From Moniliella sp. 'wahieum' (lineage: Eukaryota > Basidiomycota > Moniliellomycetes > Moniliellales > Moniliellaceae): a stretch of 64,000 bases of DNA. The notes beneath the pieces are model-generated. The model ran no database searches, was not told the origin of the DNA, and saw only the letters and a list, made by a program, of their open reading frames with translations. Position numbers and translations under genes: made by a program. This document shows positions 45,563 to 57,323 of this stretch, in pieces (position 1 is the first letter of the stretch; each line of letters starts with the position of its first letter). The stretch spans positions 62,001-126,000 of the forward strand of contig RSEE01000130.1 of NCBI GenBank assembly GCA_003971905.1. Reading direction: 5' to 3'.

Positions 45563-47636
45563 AACTGTGCTCCGTAGCATACACTACATTACGATGACGA
45601 TCGCATCGATGGTCCTGTGTCTCTCCCTTCTCCCTTCCATTCATCAAGCTAGCGAATCCCCCCGCCTCTTTTTTGAGGAGAGGGGAAGGGGGTTGGGGGG
45701 GCACTTGGTATTGTTGCTTTGGTGTTCCTTTCTCTTTCTTTTCTCTTTCTCTTTCTCTTTCTCTTTCTCTTTCTCTTCTCTTTCTCTTTCTCTTTCTCGT
45801 ACTCTCAAGCCCGAGCCTGGCCATGGGGGGTGGCCTTGGGGAGGTAAACTCGAACTGGTCATACATTGACGGTAGAACGTTGAAGAACGCGGGTTCATTT
45901 TCTGCTTCAGCTTCACCCCCCTTCGTTATTCATTGGGCTCTTCACATACTGAGGCGCTGATGCTGAGTGACTGTGAGTATATACTCCTCTCACTCCCACG
46001 TCACGCCCAGACACGCACGCGCAGAGCGCAGCACTCAGCCTGAGTACTCAGCTTTCGGCACTCAGTCATCTAGTCATCGATAGCGCGAGAGATACACCTC
46101 GAACCCTCCCCATGGACTAGGTACCGCGAATAGGAACCCCTGTTCCATGTTCCATAATGTTTTCCATGTTCTCGGCATCGATTGTCAAGGATCGATCTTA
46201 TCGACTTGTCCATATCGCTCCTCGAGCTTCAAGCTTCAGACAGCCTCAAGCTGTATTACTCCTGTCGCCGAAACCCCAAACGTTATGCCAACTGCCCCAC
46301 CCATGTCGATGAAGCTTCAACCAACTGGAAGCTTGAAGCTTGACGCTTGACGGCTTATCCTTAATCCTTGGCCTCGTTAACCGTTTTTACCCGGCATAAG
46401 TTAACCGTTCACCATGGACCCGCTTCCTATTACGACTCGCGTAGATAGATACCACTCCATCCCGATGATTTCCTTCACATCTCACATCTCACATCTCCCA
46501 TCCCATCGGAAGCAGAGGATCGAGGACGAGGCGGATGCGCGCGCGGCTGCGCACTTACGGGGTACGGGGTACGACGCCGAACGGACGACGCTAACGTTAT
46601 CTCGGACGCACTTCAGTGCTAGCTCGTGCGCAGCCTCAGCGCTCAGCCTGAGCGGCCTCAGCGCTGAGGCTCAGCCGCTCAACAGCCCTGCCAATACCCC
46701 ACGCACGTTCCCCTATTTAGTCCATCCGTGCCCCTCCCCCCCTCCCCGCACCAAGCCGGCGGTGCTTAAAAGACCATGGCCATACAGCGAGATAGCGAGC
46801 ATGCAATTATACCGACAGAGAGTTTGCGCAGGAAAGCACGTGAGAATTGGATGGGCAATGAGAAATGATTAATGAGATCTTAGATGGATGATCGATGATG
46901 GGCTGAGCTGAGCTGAGCGAAGCGAGCGTCGGCATGTACCGTGTACAGAAGACTGAACGTGCAAGAAACCAATACGCAGAAAGCACAACCACTTGAAGTG
47001 TGACCCACAACGGTCCAAAACTGTGAGGTGCTACGCGCGCCCAAACCTGTCCCCAACCGGTTCGTACCAAAATATACCGAGAAAAAAAAAAGAAACGTGC
47101 CTACGCGCAGGTGCCGAGAACGAAAAAGAAGAAACACACATAGCTACCTACCAGCCAGGGCGAGCGCGACGCGCCCACGCGACTGGGTCTGCGGGGGCAG
47201 GGGGAGGGGATAAGGGGATAGGGGGATAGGGGGGAAAAGAGAATCCGAGCAACAAGAGGTCCAAGCGAGACGCGTGACGGCAACGAGAGAAACAGAAGGA
47301 GAAAGGGAAAGGAAAAAAAAAAGAAAGGAGCGCGGGCGTCCAAGATGAGAAGAGGGCTGACTAGTGACTGTACAGACGTCCACACCGTACTCTAACCCTC
47401 CTCTTTCTCCCGTCCTTGGAGCACCTGCGTCCTTCCTCCCCCCTACCTCTGCCTTCCCTCGGCATCACACCCGCTCAGGACAAAAAGAGAAAAGAGAGAA
47501 AAGAAGACGAGACAGAAGAAGAGCGGAAAGGGGGAGGGGAGGGTGAGGGGAATCAGACCGCCGAACCGCATCCGCATCAGAGGGAAAGGGAACGGGGTCA
47601 CCGGTCACGTGGCAACGAGACCAGAGGGGAGTAGGG
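45040..47636. other. Intergenic region, no gene seen
   Basis: Beyond the end of copy B (45562) the region has a TTTCTC array (45722-45800), AAGCTT-centred palindromes (46220-46350), stacked CTCAGCGCTGAG-type palindromes (46625-46685) and TGACTAGTGACTGTAC at 47358. No conserved frame found. Confidence 0.55.
45722..45800. repeat. (TTTCTC)n pyrimidine microsatellite
   Basis: About 12 units of CTTTCT/TTTCTC, all pyrimidine on the plus strand. Confidence 0.9.
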
Positions 47637-48050
47637 TCAGGTCACCCTTACCCGGCGCGGGGCGCGGTTCTGCGCTTCGGCCTTGACACGTGCCTCGAGC
47701 GTGGTGGTCTTGGCAGCTGGGCGGCGGTGGGCTGGCCGTCGTGCAGCGCCGGGTTGGCCGGTCCGAGTAGCGCGTCGCATCGGCGGTGCTGCCCTGGTAG
47801 GAGGAGGTGGTGCGCGTCAGGCCCTCTGGCCGGCGGGCTTGGCCTTGGGCTTGTCGGGCGACGAGAGCAGGATCCCTGGGGGGGGGGAAGGACGCGGAGA
47901 GGGAGGGGTTAGGTTAGGGGTGTGTACGTGTGGGGGGAGGACGTACCATGGTGGAGGAGAGGGGGAGAGTGGTGGTGGTGGTGGTGGTGGTGGGGGGGTG
48001 AGGGTGGTGGTGAGGGGGGCGTGTGAGAGGCGGAGGATGGATGTTGCCAT
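47637..48050 (-). CDS. Small unknown gene with one well-formed intron
   Basis: Supported by an intron that has every expected signal: donor GTACGT at 47946, branch CCCCTAACCTAACCCC, pyrimidine tract and CAG acceptor near 47879. The ATG at 48050 gives MATSILRLSHAPLTTTLT and a Pro-rich run. After the intron the best reading is GILLSSPDKPKAKPAGQ, then, across a frame break, TRTTSSYQGSTADATRYSDR, PTNPALHDGQPTAAQ and KTTTLEARVKAEAQNRAPRR, ending TGA at 47637. The product would be about 110 residues. No family recognised; the Ser/Arg-containing start could be a mitochondrial leader. Confidence 0.45.
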
Positions 48051-49552
48051 TCGGCGTGACAAACCAACCGGCGGCGGCGGGAGCGAACTGCGGCACGGCG
48101 GCACTGTCACCCAACTCTCAGACCGCGTCTGCACCCGCCGCCGCACGGCGCCAGTGTCGTCCAAGCCGGCGGCGCGGGCCGTGCGCAGGGCCGCTGGGCA
48201 GGGGGGCAGTGTGCGGGCGTCCGTGCAACCCTAGCGCAGCGCAGCGGATGTGTCAGCGCGGACGACACAGCGGCACAGTGCGTGGGAGTCATTAATCAGC
48301 CTCCGCAGGCGCCGCGCCAGCCGCTGTGACGTCACCGCACCAGCCGCAGCGGTAGGGTTAGCCTTCCACGCCCATCGGCCGTCGTCGATCGTTGGATCGG
48401 TGCAGCTGCCTGGCCCGTGCTCTGCCCATCCGAGGCCAGGTGGAGGATGCGAGTGAGATTAGTTTACAGGTGGAGGAAAAGATGCAAGCCAAGATGCAGG
48501 TATAGAGGGCAAGGGCGAGGGCAAGGGCAAGGGCAAGGGCGAGGAGAGGGAGAGGGAGAGGGAGAGGGAGGAGGGAGAGGGAGAGGGAGAGAGAGGGAGA
48601 GGGAGAGGGAGAGGAGAGGGAGAGGGAGAGGGAGAGGGAGAGGGAGAGAGGGAGAGGGAGAGGGAGAGGGAGAGGGAGAGGGAGAGGGAGAGAGGGAGAG
48701 GGAGAGGGAGAGGGGAGAGGGAGAGGGAGAGGGAGAGGGAGAGGGCAAGGGCGAGGGCGAGGGAGAGGGAGAGGGAGGAGAGGGGTGGTAAAGAGTGGTC
48801 CAGTATCAACGAGTAGGCAAGGGCAGACAGGCGAGAGTCGAGAGGGGACAGCAGACAGTCCGCAACCAGTGGCGGTGGGCAGGCGGGGAGTGGCGAGCGG
48901 GGAACAAGGGTTGTAGCGTCCGGCGACGTTCGGAGGGTGTGTCTCATCAGGGAGCAGGAAAGAGCGCGCGTGCCAGCTGGGCCGTGCGACGGAACACCAT
49001 CTTCGTCCCTCGCGTGAGGTTGGGAGCAGAGCATCGCGCATCGCGTAGGGAGCAGTGCACATCGAGTATCGAGATGGTGTGCAGTGTGCAGGGAGCAGGG
49101 AGCATTGCGCCCCTCTACCCGTCCACTCCTCCACGCCCTCTGCGCATCTGGGCTGCACGCCCAGGATGCAACCCCCAATCCGACGGCCGGAGAGAAGCCC
49201 AAACCGAACCCGAACCCGAACCAGCGCAAGAGCAAGAGCAACAGCCAAAACAAGCGAATCAATCCCATGCAACACACAACCCGCCCGCGCGCGGGGCGAA
49301 ACACCACACGCTGCGCGGTACGCTGAACTCCATCTTGAATCACGTCGCTGGGCATGGTACGTAATCTCCTTTGGGTGATGACTTCGGTTGGAACGGGCTG
49401 GTAGCAGCATCGATGGACGGACGAGCAAGGGGGGTGGAGCAGCGCGGTTCGATGCACGGTTGGCACCTCTCAACGGCTGTGGGGTGTGTGTGTCGCTTTT
49501 GGTCGTCTTGGTCGTCTGGGTGGACCAGTCGACTGGTGGTCCGACCTGAGCG
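48051..49552. other. Intergenic region with a large GAGAGG minisatellite
   Basis: Lies upstream of the small unknown gene and downstream of the Rad5-like gene. The purine array (48499-48778) dominates it; long open frames across it are repeat artefacts. No other gene seen. Confidence 0.6.
48499..48778. repeat. Purine minisatellite (GGGAGA)n
   Basis: About 45 units of GGGAGA with GGGCAA/GGGCGA variants at both ends. One strand is all purine for roughly 200 bp, which favours triplex formation and polymerase slippage. Confidence 0.93.
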
Positions 49553-52500
49553 CTAGCCCTCGTGACGCAACCGCTCGGTATCGCCAAAGAGGCGAACCAA
49601 ATTCTGAGCTGCCTCGCGGCGATCCCTCGGCTCGCGTTCGCCCCGTTCGCCAATCGATTCGGCCAGTTCCTTTTTGCGGTGTTGGAGGTTAGACCAAGTT
49701 TTCCTCGATGGAATGGCGCATGATCAAGCGCAAGGTGACCACGGGCCGGGTTTGGCCCAAGCGATAAATCCGGTCCAGAGCTTGCTCTTCGCTCGCTGGG
49801 TTCCACGCTGGATCTAGCAGGTACGCACGACAACTGCTCGAAGCCAAGTTGAGTCCCACCCCGCCCGAACGTAAGGACACCAACAACACTTCGATCCCTG
49901 TATCGTCTTTGAACTGCGCTAACGCTTCCACCCGCGCCGCTCGCGCCATCGTACCGTCCAATTGCGCCGTACGGATCCCGACCCGGTCCAAAGCCGCACG
50001 CACACGCGCAAGCATACTCGTCCATTGCGAAAATACAACCGAACGAATAGGCGCCGCGTGCGCAACGGGAACAGCTCGTACCAACGCTGGCTCCGGTACC
50101 GCCGCTTCGGCCGCTTGCACGTCCACCCCGCGCTCCAACAACCGCACCCGCCGTTCCTCCTCTTCCTCTTCCTCCTCCTCCTCTTGCTCCGCTTGCGCCT
50201 CGCCCACACCATTCGCCCGCTGCCGCATGCATCTGCGCAACCCGCGCCTGCGCCAGCGCACGCTCTTGCTCAGCCAGGTGGGCACGCACCTTGCCCGCCC
50301 GCTCGGCTTGCAGCCGCGCCAGCTCGTCCGGCGGCGTAGGCACGTGGTCCAGCACAGGCGCACGAGGATCGTACAGCTTGCTCAGAGGGTTGCACAGCGA
50401 AAACGGAATCAAGTCCCGTACCAATGCAAGGATCTTGGTGCTCCAGTCAGGATATAGTTGGCTTGCTTCGGTCGGCGATAGTTCAAGGAGGGTGTGTGCC
50501 GCCGCACGCGCAATGGGGTCAACAAAGGGACTTGCAGCACCCGTTCCTCCTGCCCCACCTTCGGCCCCTTGCCCCGCTCGAGGAGCCTGACGCGCGACAG
50601 GAGCACGGAATTGGAATTCGCCTTGGTCTGTGCGGGCTGCGGTTCCGGTTTCGTTGTCGTTGTCGTTGTCGTCGTCGTCGTCCGTGTCGTCGTCGGGCGG
50701 AGGAGGACCGTGTCGAGCAAGATGGACAACCGGTGGGTGCAGACGGGACACGCCACTTCTTCTTCCTCTTGCGGGTGAGGCCAGTGGGACGAAGAGGGCA
50801 AATGAGGTTCCCAACACGGCGCACATACCAAATGCTGGCACTGGTCACCACCACCCCTCCTCCCCTCTCGGACTCGATTCCGGTCTCGATCCGGTCTCGA
50901 TCGCAGTCTCGGCACCTTGCCCTTGCTCCGCCTCCACGTCCCGGCCACATACCAAACATTGCGCCATCGACGCTTCGCGCCACGTTTGGAACAAGCGCCG
51001 CGCGCGTCCCGCGACAGACCGTGCTCTCGCACCAACTGCTCAATCGGTAGATCGCCATGCCGCTTGTCCACCCCTTCGTCGGGCAAGTCGGATGGTCACA
51101 CGTCGATCGCAACCACGAAATCTCTTTCAAGATTTGCTTCATGTTGAGCGAACTGGTGTGCTGGTCCTTGCCCTTGTATTAGCATTGCCATTGCCATTGC
51201 CATTGGCATGGTCCTGCCTCGCGAGCGCTTTGCGAAACTCATCAAAATCTTCCTTGAACGATTCGTGCAGCGCAAGGTACCGCGCCTTTTCCATCGGGTT
51301 GAACGCCAATTTGGTCGTGCCGCCCCACTTGGGCGGGAGCGCGAGCAACGGCCGTCCATCCGGTCCCACCGTCTGCTTGGTCCGACGCAACGTGAGGAAC
51401 TTCATGATGGCTTGTACCCGGGCAGGGGCAAGCCGTCGCGCTGGGCCGCACTGAATTTGCGTGCGGTCGAGAGGGTGAGACCGGCACGGGAAATGTGGCA
51501 CCATTGCGCCCACACTTCTCGATCGGCAAACGGGCTGAGGCGCAAGAACCGAATCAACGCGTACAAGTCCGACGCGGCATTTTGGATCGGCGTGCCGGTC
51601 AATACGATCCGTCGTGGCGAGGATAAGTTGCACACTGCTTGACTTTGGTGCGTACGCGCTTCCTTGATAATGTGCGCTTCGTCCAGCACGATACGGAACC
51701 ACTCGATCCGCTGCAGTGGGTTCACATGTTCTTTCCGTTTGTTGGCCTTCTTGCCATTCGCGCCTCCGTCAGCCATCTGCTGTTTGCGCTTACGCTTCTT
51801 CTTCTCCTCGCCACTGGTCCACGTCGTTTGGTTGGCAAACTCGGTGGCCAACGTCGCATACGTCGTGAGCACAACATCATGCGCAGCGACCTGGTGCAGG
51901 TCCGAGGTACGACCAGAACCATGGTAAATGTAGATCCTGGGTCGATCGTGCGGGCCCCAGTGCTCCACCATCTGCTCGCACCAATTCGAAATGACCGACA
52001 TGGGACACACAATCAGCGTCGCTGCTGACCGAACGGCGAGATTGCGTTTGCGCACGCGCTCCTGTTCGTGCCGTTGGTCTTCGCGCTTGTGGCCATCGGG
52101 AACGCCACCCCCGGTGCCCCGACGCGGCCGCTTGGTCATCCCCTGAAACTCGGGTTCCGACTCGGACGAGTCCAAGAGAAACGGGCTGTCCTGCGAGTTG
52201 GGCCGGACAGCCATCTGGGCCGGGCCGGCTGTTTGCGCCCAGGCACGCGCTTCAGACAACGTATATGCCACCAAGGCAATCACGCTAATCGTCTTGCCCA
52301 ACCCCATGTCGTCCGCCAAGATCGCACCGCGGCACAGCTCCGGACGCTCTTTGACCCGCGCCTTGGTCACCAGGTTGTAGTACCCCTTGATGGCGCCGGA
52401 CGAGGACAAGACCGGTCGCCATAACGACACGGTGCCACCTCCTCTGCCGCACGGTCTTCGATCGTAGGCATGCTTCCGTCCGCAAGCGGTTTGTCCATGT

Positions 52501-53774
52501 CCATCGGCGGCAACGGCCTGCGTGCTGCCCGCGCACGTTCCCGTCGATCGAAACAATGGGCCGCCACTCGATCCAGGTCCCGCTCCTTCTCCCGCATCAA
52601 GAGGAACCCCAGCGCACGCTTTTGGTGTGGAAACAGCGGGTGTACGCAGCAACCCGTTCGGCTCCACTTCCCTCACGTCCTTCGTATGGTGCAAATTCGA
52701 ATACACAGCATCCAACACCCGACCTTGCTCTTCCTCCGCCCGCTGCGCCGCGGTCGCCCAACGTCGGCACGACCATGCTCCAGCAACGGGCCCGCAGACC
52801 CTGCAGCTGCTGCCGCAGGACGACCAGTGGCGCACGGGGCGCAGTAACAGGCACCGGTGCGGGTTGCTCATCTCGGGTAAGCCAGGGTAGTCGCTGGTTG
52901 TACCGCTCGGGCGTGCAGTGTCCATCCGCTCTGGCTAGCAACGTGCATGCCGACAGATACGATGCACGCGGCACAAATAGCAGCATCTCAATCCAGTTCT
53001 GAGGGTTCTGCCTCGCCACGTGTTAGCGGGAGGCTATGAGCGTAGGTGGTTGTGGGGGAGGACGAGGACGTACCCTGGTGTGTGCGGCGCGTCGCATGGG
53101 CACACGCGCTTCGACCGTGGCGCCGTAGTTGGTGGTGAGGACATGGAGGATTTGTGCGTGTGGGTCGACGACCAAGCCAAAAGGCGGCTGTGGACGCGGC
53201 CGATAACGCCGGAACCAGACGCACGCTCATCTCGCGTGTCTGGGAGAGCACCGCGGGGGGGACAATGCCCGTGCCATAGGGCGCCAGTAGGGCGCGCACC
53301 GCGTCCTGGCTCGGGCGCGTCAGCGCCACAGGCCGCGAGCCACGCTGCGAACAAAATGACGACAGACGCGGCCATTGATAGGGAAGGTTGGGTCCCGGTC
53401 CATCGTGCTCGCTTCGGTCGGCGTGGCGGACGCACCGAGGTAAGGCACGTACGTCAGCGCAGAGGGCAGCCCGCCGGGCGTAGCCATCGGCACACGCACC
53501 ATGCCCATGCACACGGCGGTGGTGGCGGCCAAGGGCGCGTGTGTGGATGTGGATGTGGATGCGGGTGTGTATGCGGGTGTGGGTGGCGCCGGCGCCAGCG
53601 GCACCCGGGCCGAGTAGGGGGCGGGGGCGACGTGGGAGCGGGGATCGGGCGGGGAGGTGTGGGTGTCGTCGCGTCCGAGTCGTCGTCGTCGCTGATGGTG
53701 ATGGCGGCGGGGTGTGGGGGCGCGGCGCCGGCGTCCGAGTCGTCGGAGGAGAGGCAGACAACATCGGGCGCCAT
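49553..53774 (-). CDS. Rad5/HLTF-like SNF2 ATPase with HIRAN and RING domains
   Basis: DNA-repair translocase and probable ubiquitin ligase of post-replication repair. The ATG at 53774 starts MAPDVVCLSSDDSDAG, an acidic SUMO-interaction-like start. A HIRAN-like region (about 53450-53080) shows YGTGIVPPAVLSQTREMSVR. An intron at 53008-53073 (GTACGT, GCTAAC, GGCAG) leads to NPQNWIEMLLF. The helicase N-lobe has ILADDMGLGKTISVIALVAY, TLIVCPMSVISNWCEQM, VVLTTYATLATEF, DEAHIIKEARTHQSQA and IVLTGTPIQNAASDLYALIR. The RING lies inside the helicase (CLVCG, then HLVCAPCW and VACPVCTHRL), and the C-lobe follows with SVVFSQWTSMLARVRAALD, GTMARAARVEALAQF and LLVSLRSGGVGLNLA, ending RLRHEG at the TAG at 49553. 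The RING-in-helicase order separates it from Rad54 or Isw types; Rad16 is the main alternative but lacks HIRAN. Confidence 0.9.
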
Positions 53775-53993
53775 GGCGGCGCGGGGGTGGTGGTGGTGGT
53801 GGAAGGGTGGTGGTGGTGGCAATGGCGATGGTGGTGGTGGCGACGGCGGCGGTGGTGGTGGCGACGGCATTCATGATGGTGGTGGGGATTCCGCGCATTC
53901 CGCCGCGGGGCAGAGGGCTGTCACGTGCGCCCAACGGCCCAACCAGACGGCCCCCAACCACCACACCACCACCACCATCCCATCTCCCCCGCA
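53775..53993. promoter_or_regulatory. Short divergent promoter between the Rad5-like and Reg1-like genes
   Basis: About 220 bp separate the two likely start codons. It contains a GGTGGTGGT run (53785-53880) and no recognised regulator site. Confidence 0.45.
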
Positions 53994-55676
53994 TGCGGAC
54001 GGCGCGGCGATCGACGATGCGAGCTCGAGGCACGCGCCTCCGTCTGCGTCGACTACCTCTCCCACAGTGGGCGGCGAGGAGGACGTTGGGCGAGCTGGCG
54101 CGCCATGACCAAGAAGAAGCACGAGCTCGCCAACGGCCTCCGCCTCGAAAACGCCTCCTGGCGCACCTGGGCAAGCAGCGCAGCCACCTGCCCACCGTCC
54201 GCCCCGACACGCTCAACTGGTGCGTCCTCCCCGCCGTGTGCAGTCCTCGCCGCCATGTGCACTGTCCTCGCCGCTGTTGGCGCTGATGCTGGCGCTGCTG
54301 CTGACGCTCTTCTCCCCCCCCCTGCAGGGCTCAAGGACAGCGACGTCACCTGGCTCTACGGCCCGCTCCATGCGCACCCGTCGGCCGAGCCGCCGCCTGC
54401 GCACGCCCCTCCGCACGACCCTCCGCACGACCCTCCACACGACACCCGCCCCCCCGCCGCCACGCCGCCTCCGCCCCGGCCTCCCCCTGCCCGGCGTCCC
54501 CCCGCCGGCCGCCGTCGCCCACGCCGGGTTTGGCGGATACGTGAATGCGAGTGGCCAAAAAGTCCATCCTCAAGCACCGCACCATTGGCCAGCTCCTCGC
54601 GGCGACGACCCCCGCCCTGCCGTCGACTGGCCCCCGGATGATGCCATGCGGACGGCGATCGGACTCATGATACAGATGGTGAGCGATGCGGATGCGGATG
54701 CGGATCGGCCACCAACGCCGATGGCGATGGCGATGGCGATGGCGATGGCGATGGCGATGGCGATGGCGATGGCGATGGCGATTCGGCCACTGACGACGCA
54801 GGCAGTCAAGCTAGTCCCTCGACCACTCACTCTTCTCTCTCGCCCATTCGCCCCATTCCCGCCCACATCCACATCCGCGCCTGCGCCCGGCACCCCCGGT
54901 TCCGCCACCCAGACCCCGCGCAAACGCATCACATCAATGCGCGTGTGGAGCAGTGCATTGCCCTGTCCGACTCGACGGACGAGTCGGTGGAGTGGGACGA
55001 GGAGGTCGTGTACACCATTGCGCCCTTGGCGCCCACCCGCCTCAAGCCCTTGCCCCAGGAAGAGGTGGAGATTGTGGATCTGCGTCGGGGCGGTGGGTGG
55101 AGGAGGATCTGCGCGGCCGCGGGCGCGATCGTGGTCCGGTTCGCAGCACTGCGGCCGGACACGACAGGCTCCGTGACCCAACTGCCGGTTCAGGGTACGT
55201 GCCATTTGCTCTTTCTTCTCTTGTTTCTTGGCGCAATCCCGCCACCTCAGCTAGCCAAATCGCAGAGATGCTGACCGTTCCGGACTGTGCAGACCAGGAA
55301 ATCTTGTCGTTCAAAGCACGCCAAAAGTACCTGCGCGCCACGCAAGGCCCCAAGGCCCGACGAGTCTTGTTCTCGACCTCTCCTCCAAGCCCTCCCCCCA
55401 TGCCCGACACCAGGCAACACCCGCTGGTGGGACGAAGCCGATGGCGGCTCGCCATCATCCCGCGTCATTTACGGCACCACGGGCGCAGTGGTCGGGCCGC
55501 GCAAAAGCATCGCCTGCCCTCGTCCTCCGACCAAGGCACATCCGTGTTCCCCTCGCTGCCGATTACGTCGCGGAAGACCAAGGTGGATTGGTCTCCCGCG
55601 CCGTCGAGATGGTCACACGGCCCGCGACCTGTGGGCAACCTTGTGGGGCGCACGGGCAAGTGGATGGCGCGAATGA
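53994..55676 (+). CDS. Reg1-like regulatory subunit of protein phosphatase 1 (DUF1752)
   Basis: Reg1 directs PP1 (Glc7) to Snf1 kinase in glucose repression. The DUF1752 core is plain: CVDYLSH, WASWRAMTKKKHELANGLRL, ENASWRTW, PTVRPDTLNW, then across an intron (54220-54327, GTGCGT...CTGCAG) LKDSDVTWLYGPLHA. Next comes the conserved KKSILKHRTIGQLLAATTPA and, at about 54925, THHINARVEQCIALSDSTDE, the region that in Reg1 carries the PP1-docking RxxF-type site. An intron at 55195-55292 (GTACGT...TGTGCAG) joins LPVQ to DQEILSFKARQKYLRATQGP. The C-terminus has YGTTGAVVGP, LVSRAVEMV, and LWGA...SGWRE, stop at 55676, matching fungal family ends. The start is uncertain. A GGCGAT array (54705-54782) codes Met-Ala or Asp-Gly repeats. 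Confidence 0.85.
54705..54782. repeat. (GGCGAT)n hexamer array inside the Reg1-like gene
   Basis: About 12 units. It keeps all frames open and lies in a disordered part between the two conserved blocks. Confidence 0.9.
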
Positions 55677-57323
55677 CCCGAATCAATCCGCTTTTCGTAA
55701 TGTCTTGTTGCGTCCCTCCTTCTCACCTCTCTCTACTCGCCTCTTTCCCCTCTCCTCTCTCCTCTTGTCTACGTTGTCCGTCTCTCCGACCCTGCCCCAC
55801 ACGCCACTGTCCCACTGTCCACTGTCCCACTGTCTCGCTGTCCCGTTGTCCGCACGTTCTCCACGCCAGCTAACCCTCCCCGGTTCCTTTCCAGGCACTC
55901 GACGTGGCTCTCGCCCACACACTTTTCTTTCCTCCGTTGTGTGGTGGTGGGCTTGCATCTCCTATTCCATGTATCATTCTCTCCTCACACTCGCCGCTTG
56001 TCCGTTGGATGTACTGCAGCACAACAGAAACCTCACGCCTCCCCACGCCCCCCTGCCTTCCTCAGGCGCATACGGATAGGCGGATAGGCACGCCCAGTAG
56101 CCCACCAGTACTCTATCCGAGGCAGGTAATCACGTTGCATCGGGATGGGGACTTGGATGAGATAGTGGTGTCACCATGTCACCAATTTGCCCCTCCACCA
56201 CCGGCGTCTTGCTACTAGATGTTGCAGTTGGCAATTGGCAGGGTGAAGTTGGCAGTGGACCAGCTTCCATGCCTGCCACCCGTCTCCCACTTGCGCTGTC
56301 CTCTTCCCGGCGCAAACGTCTCAGGCTGAATCCGAAGCACAACTCGACCTCGCCTCCCTCCCAACGCTCCACCGTGCAGGCGTAAGCTGCGGCCCCACGT
56401 CCGGTGGCCCGCTGGGACGGGACTGGGAATGGGACGGGACTGGGACTGGGACTGGGACGTGTGGCCTAGCAGTCATTGCCGTGGCGGGGGCACGAAAGCG
56501 ATGCTCTGGTGGCCCTACGAACCCCCAAGTCCTCCTCCTCAGTCCTCATCAACTGCTGACTTGCAGTGAGCATCACAAAAAGGGGGTATAGTGGACCAGC
56601 GTTTGTGTGACAAGGTCGTGCTCGCACAGTATAACTTGTTCGCCTCAATTAGCGCATCACCACCACCATCGCGGCACTGAGCACTGAGCCCCCTCTCTCT
56701 CTTCTTTCTTAGGCCATCCTGCTGCACGCACGGTGCTGCGCCCTCGTCGGTACCAAAATGCCCCTCCTACCTCTCACGTGCTACCCCCCCCCTCTCCCAC
56801 GGCGCAAGACAGCGCGGCTACCTCGGCACTAAGTTTGGGTTCGTATGTGGTTCTTTGGGCGCCAACCGCCAGTCAGCTGCTGGGGATCGGCCCTTCCAAG
56901 GCACAATGACGTATGACGGTGGGGAAACCCCCATTGGGTCGAGTAGTGGTGGGTCACCCCTCCGAGAGGAGGAGGTAAGGGATAATGCAGACACTCGTCC
57001 GCTCGGTTCGCTGGTCCAACTTGCTGTCTCTTATCCTCATTCCGCCCTCTGCACCGTCCCGCTCTCCCGTTCTCCCGTTCTCCGGCAAGAGCTGACGTGC
57101 GGTGCGGGGCGCAGCTCCCGAGATAGCAGCCGTAGAGGCACACTGGCCATGCGACCATCCGCCTTGCCCACCACGCAAGATCAAGATCAAGACCAAGAGA
57201 ACAGAGGACTCGGAGAAACCAAGAGCTCCCATGAGGACGCGGTGGACCCAGGAAGATCCAGGACAAAAGGAAAGTGCGATTCGGTCTCTGCTGGGAAGGT
57301 GGTGGGTGGTGGGGGGTGGGGTA
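55677..57323. other. Gap between convergent Reg1-like and Doa4-like genes, no gene seen
   Basis: Pyrimidine-rich at 55720-55870 (CCACTGTC repeats), GGGACT repeats at 56420-56455. No frame with recognisable conservation and no tRNA-like sequence found. Confidence 0.55.

Noticed and set aside
48358-50841. An 827-codon minus-strand open frame
   Set aside because: Its right part is a shifted piece of the Rad5-like gene and its left part translates the GGGAGA minisatellite. Repeats with a unit divisible by three keep frames open without coding.
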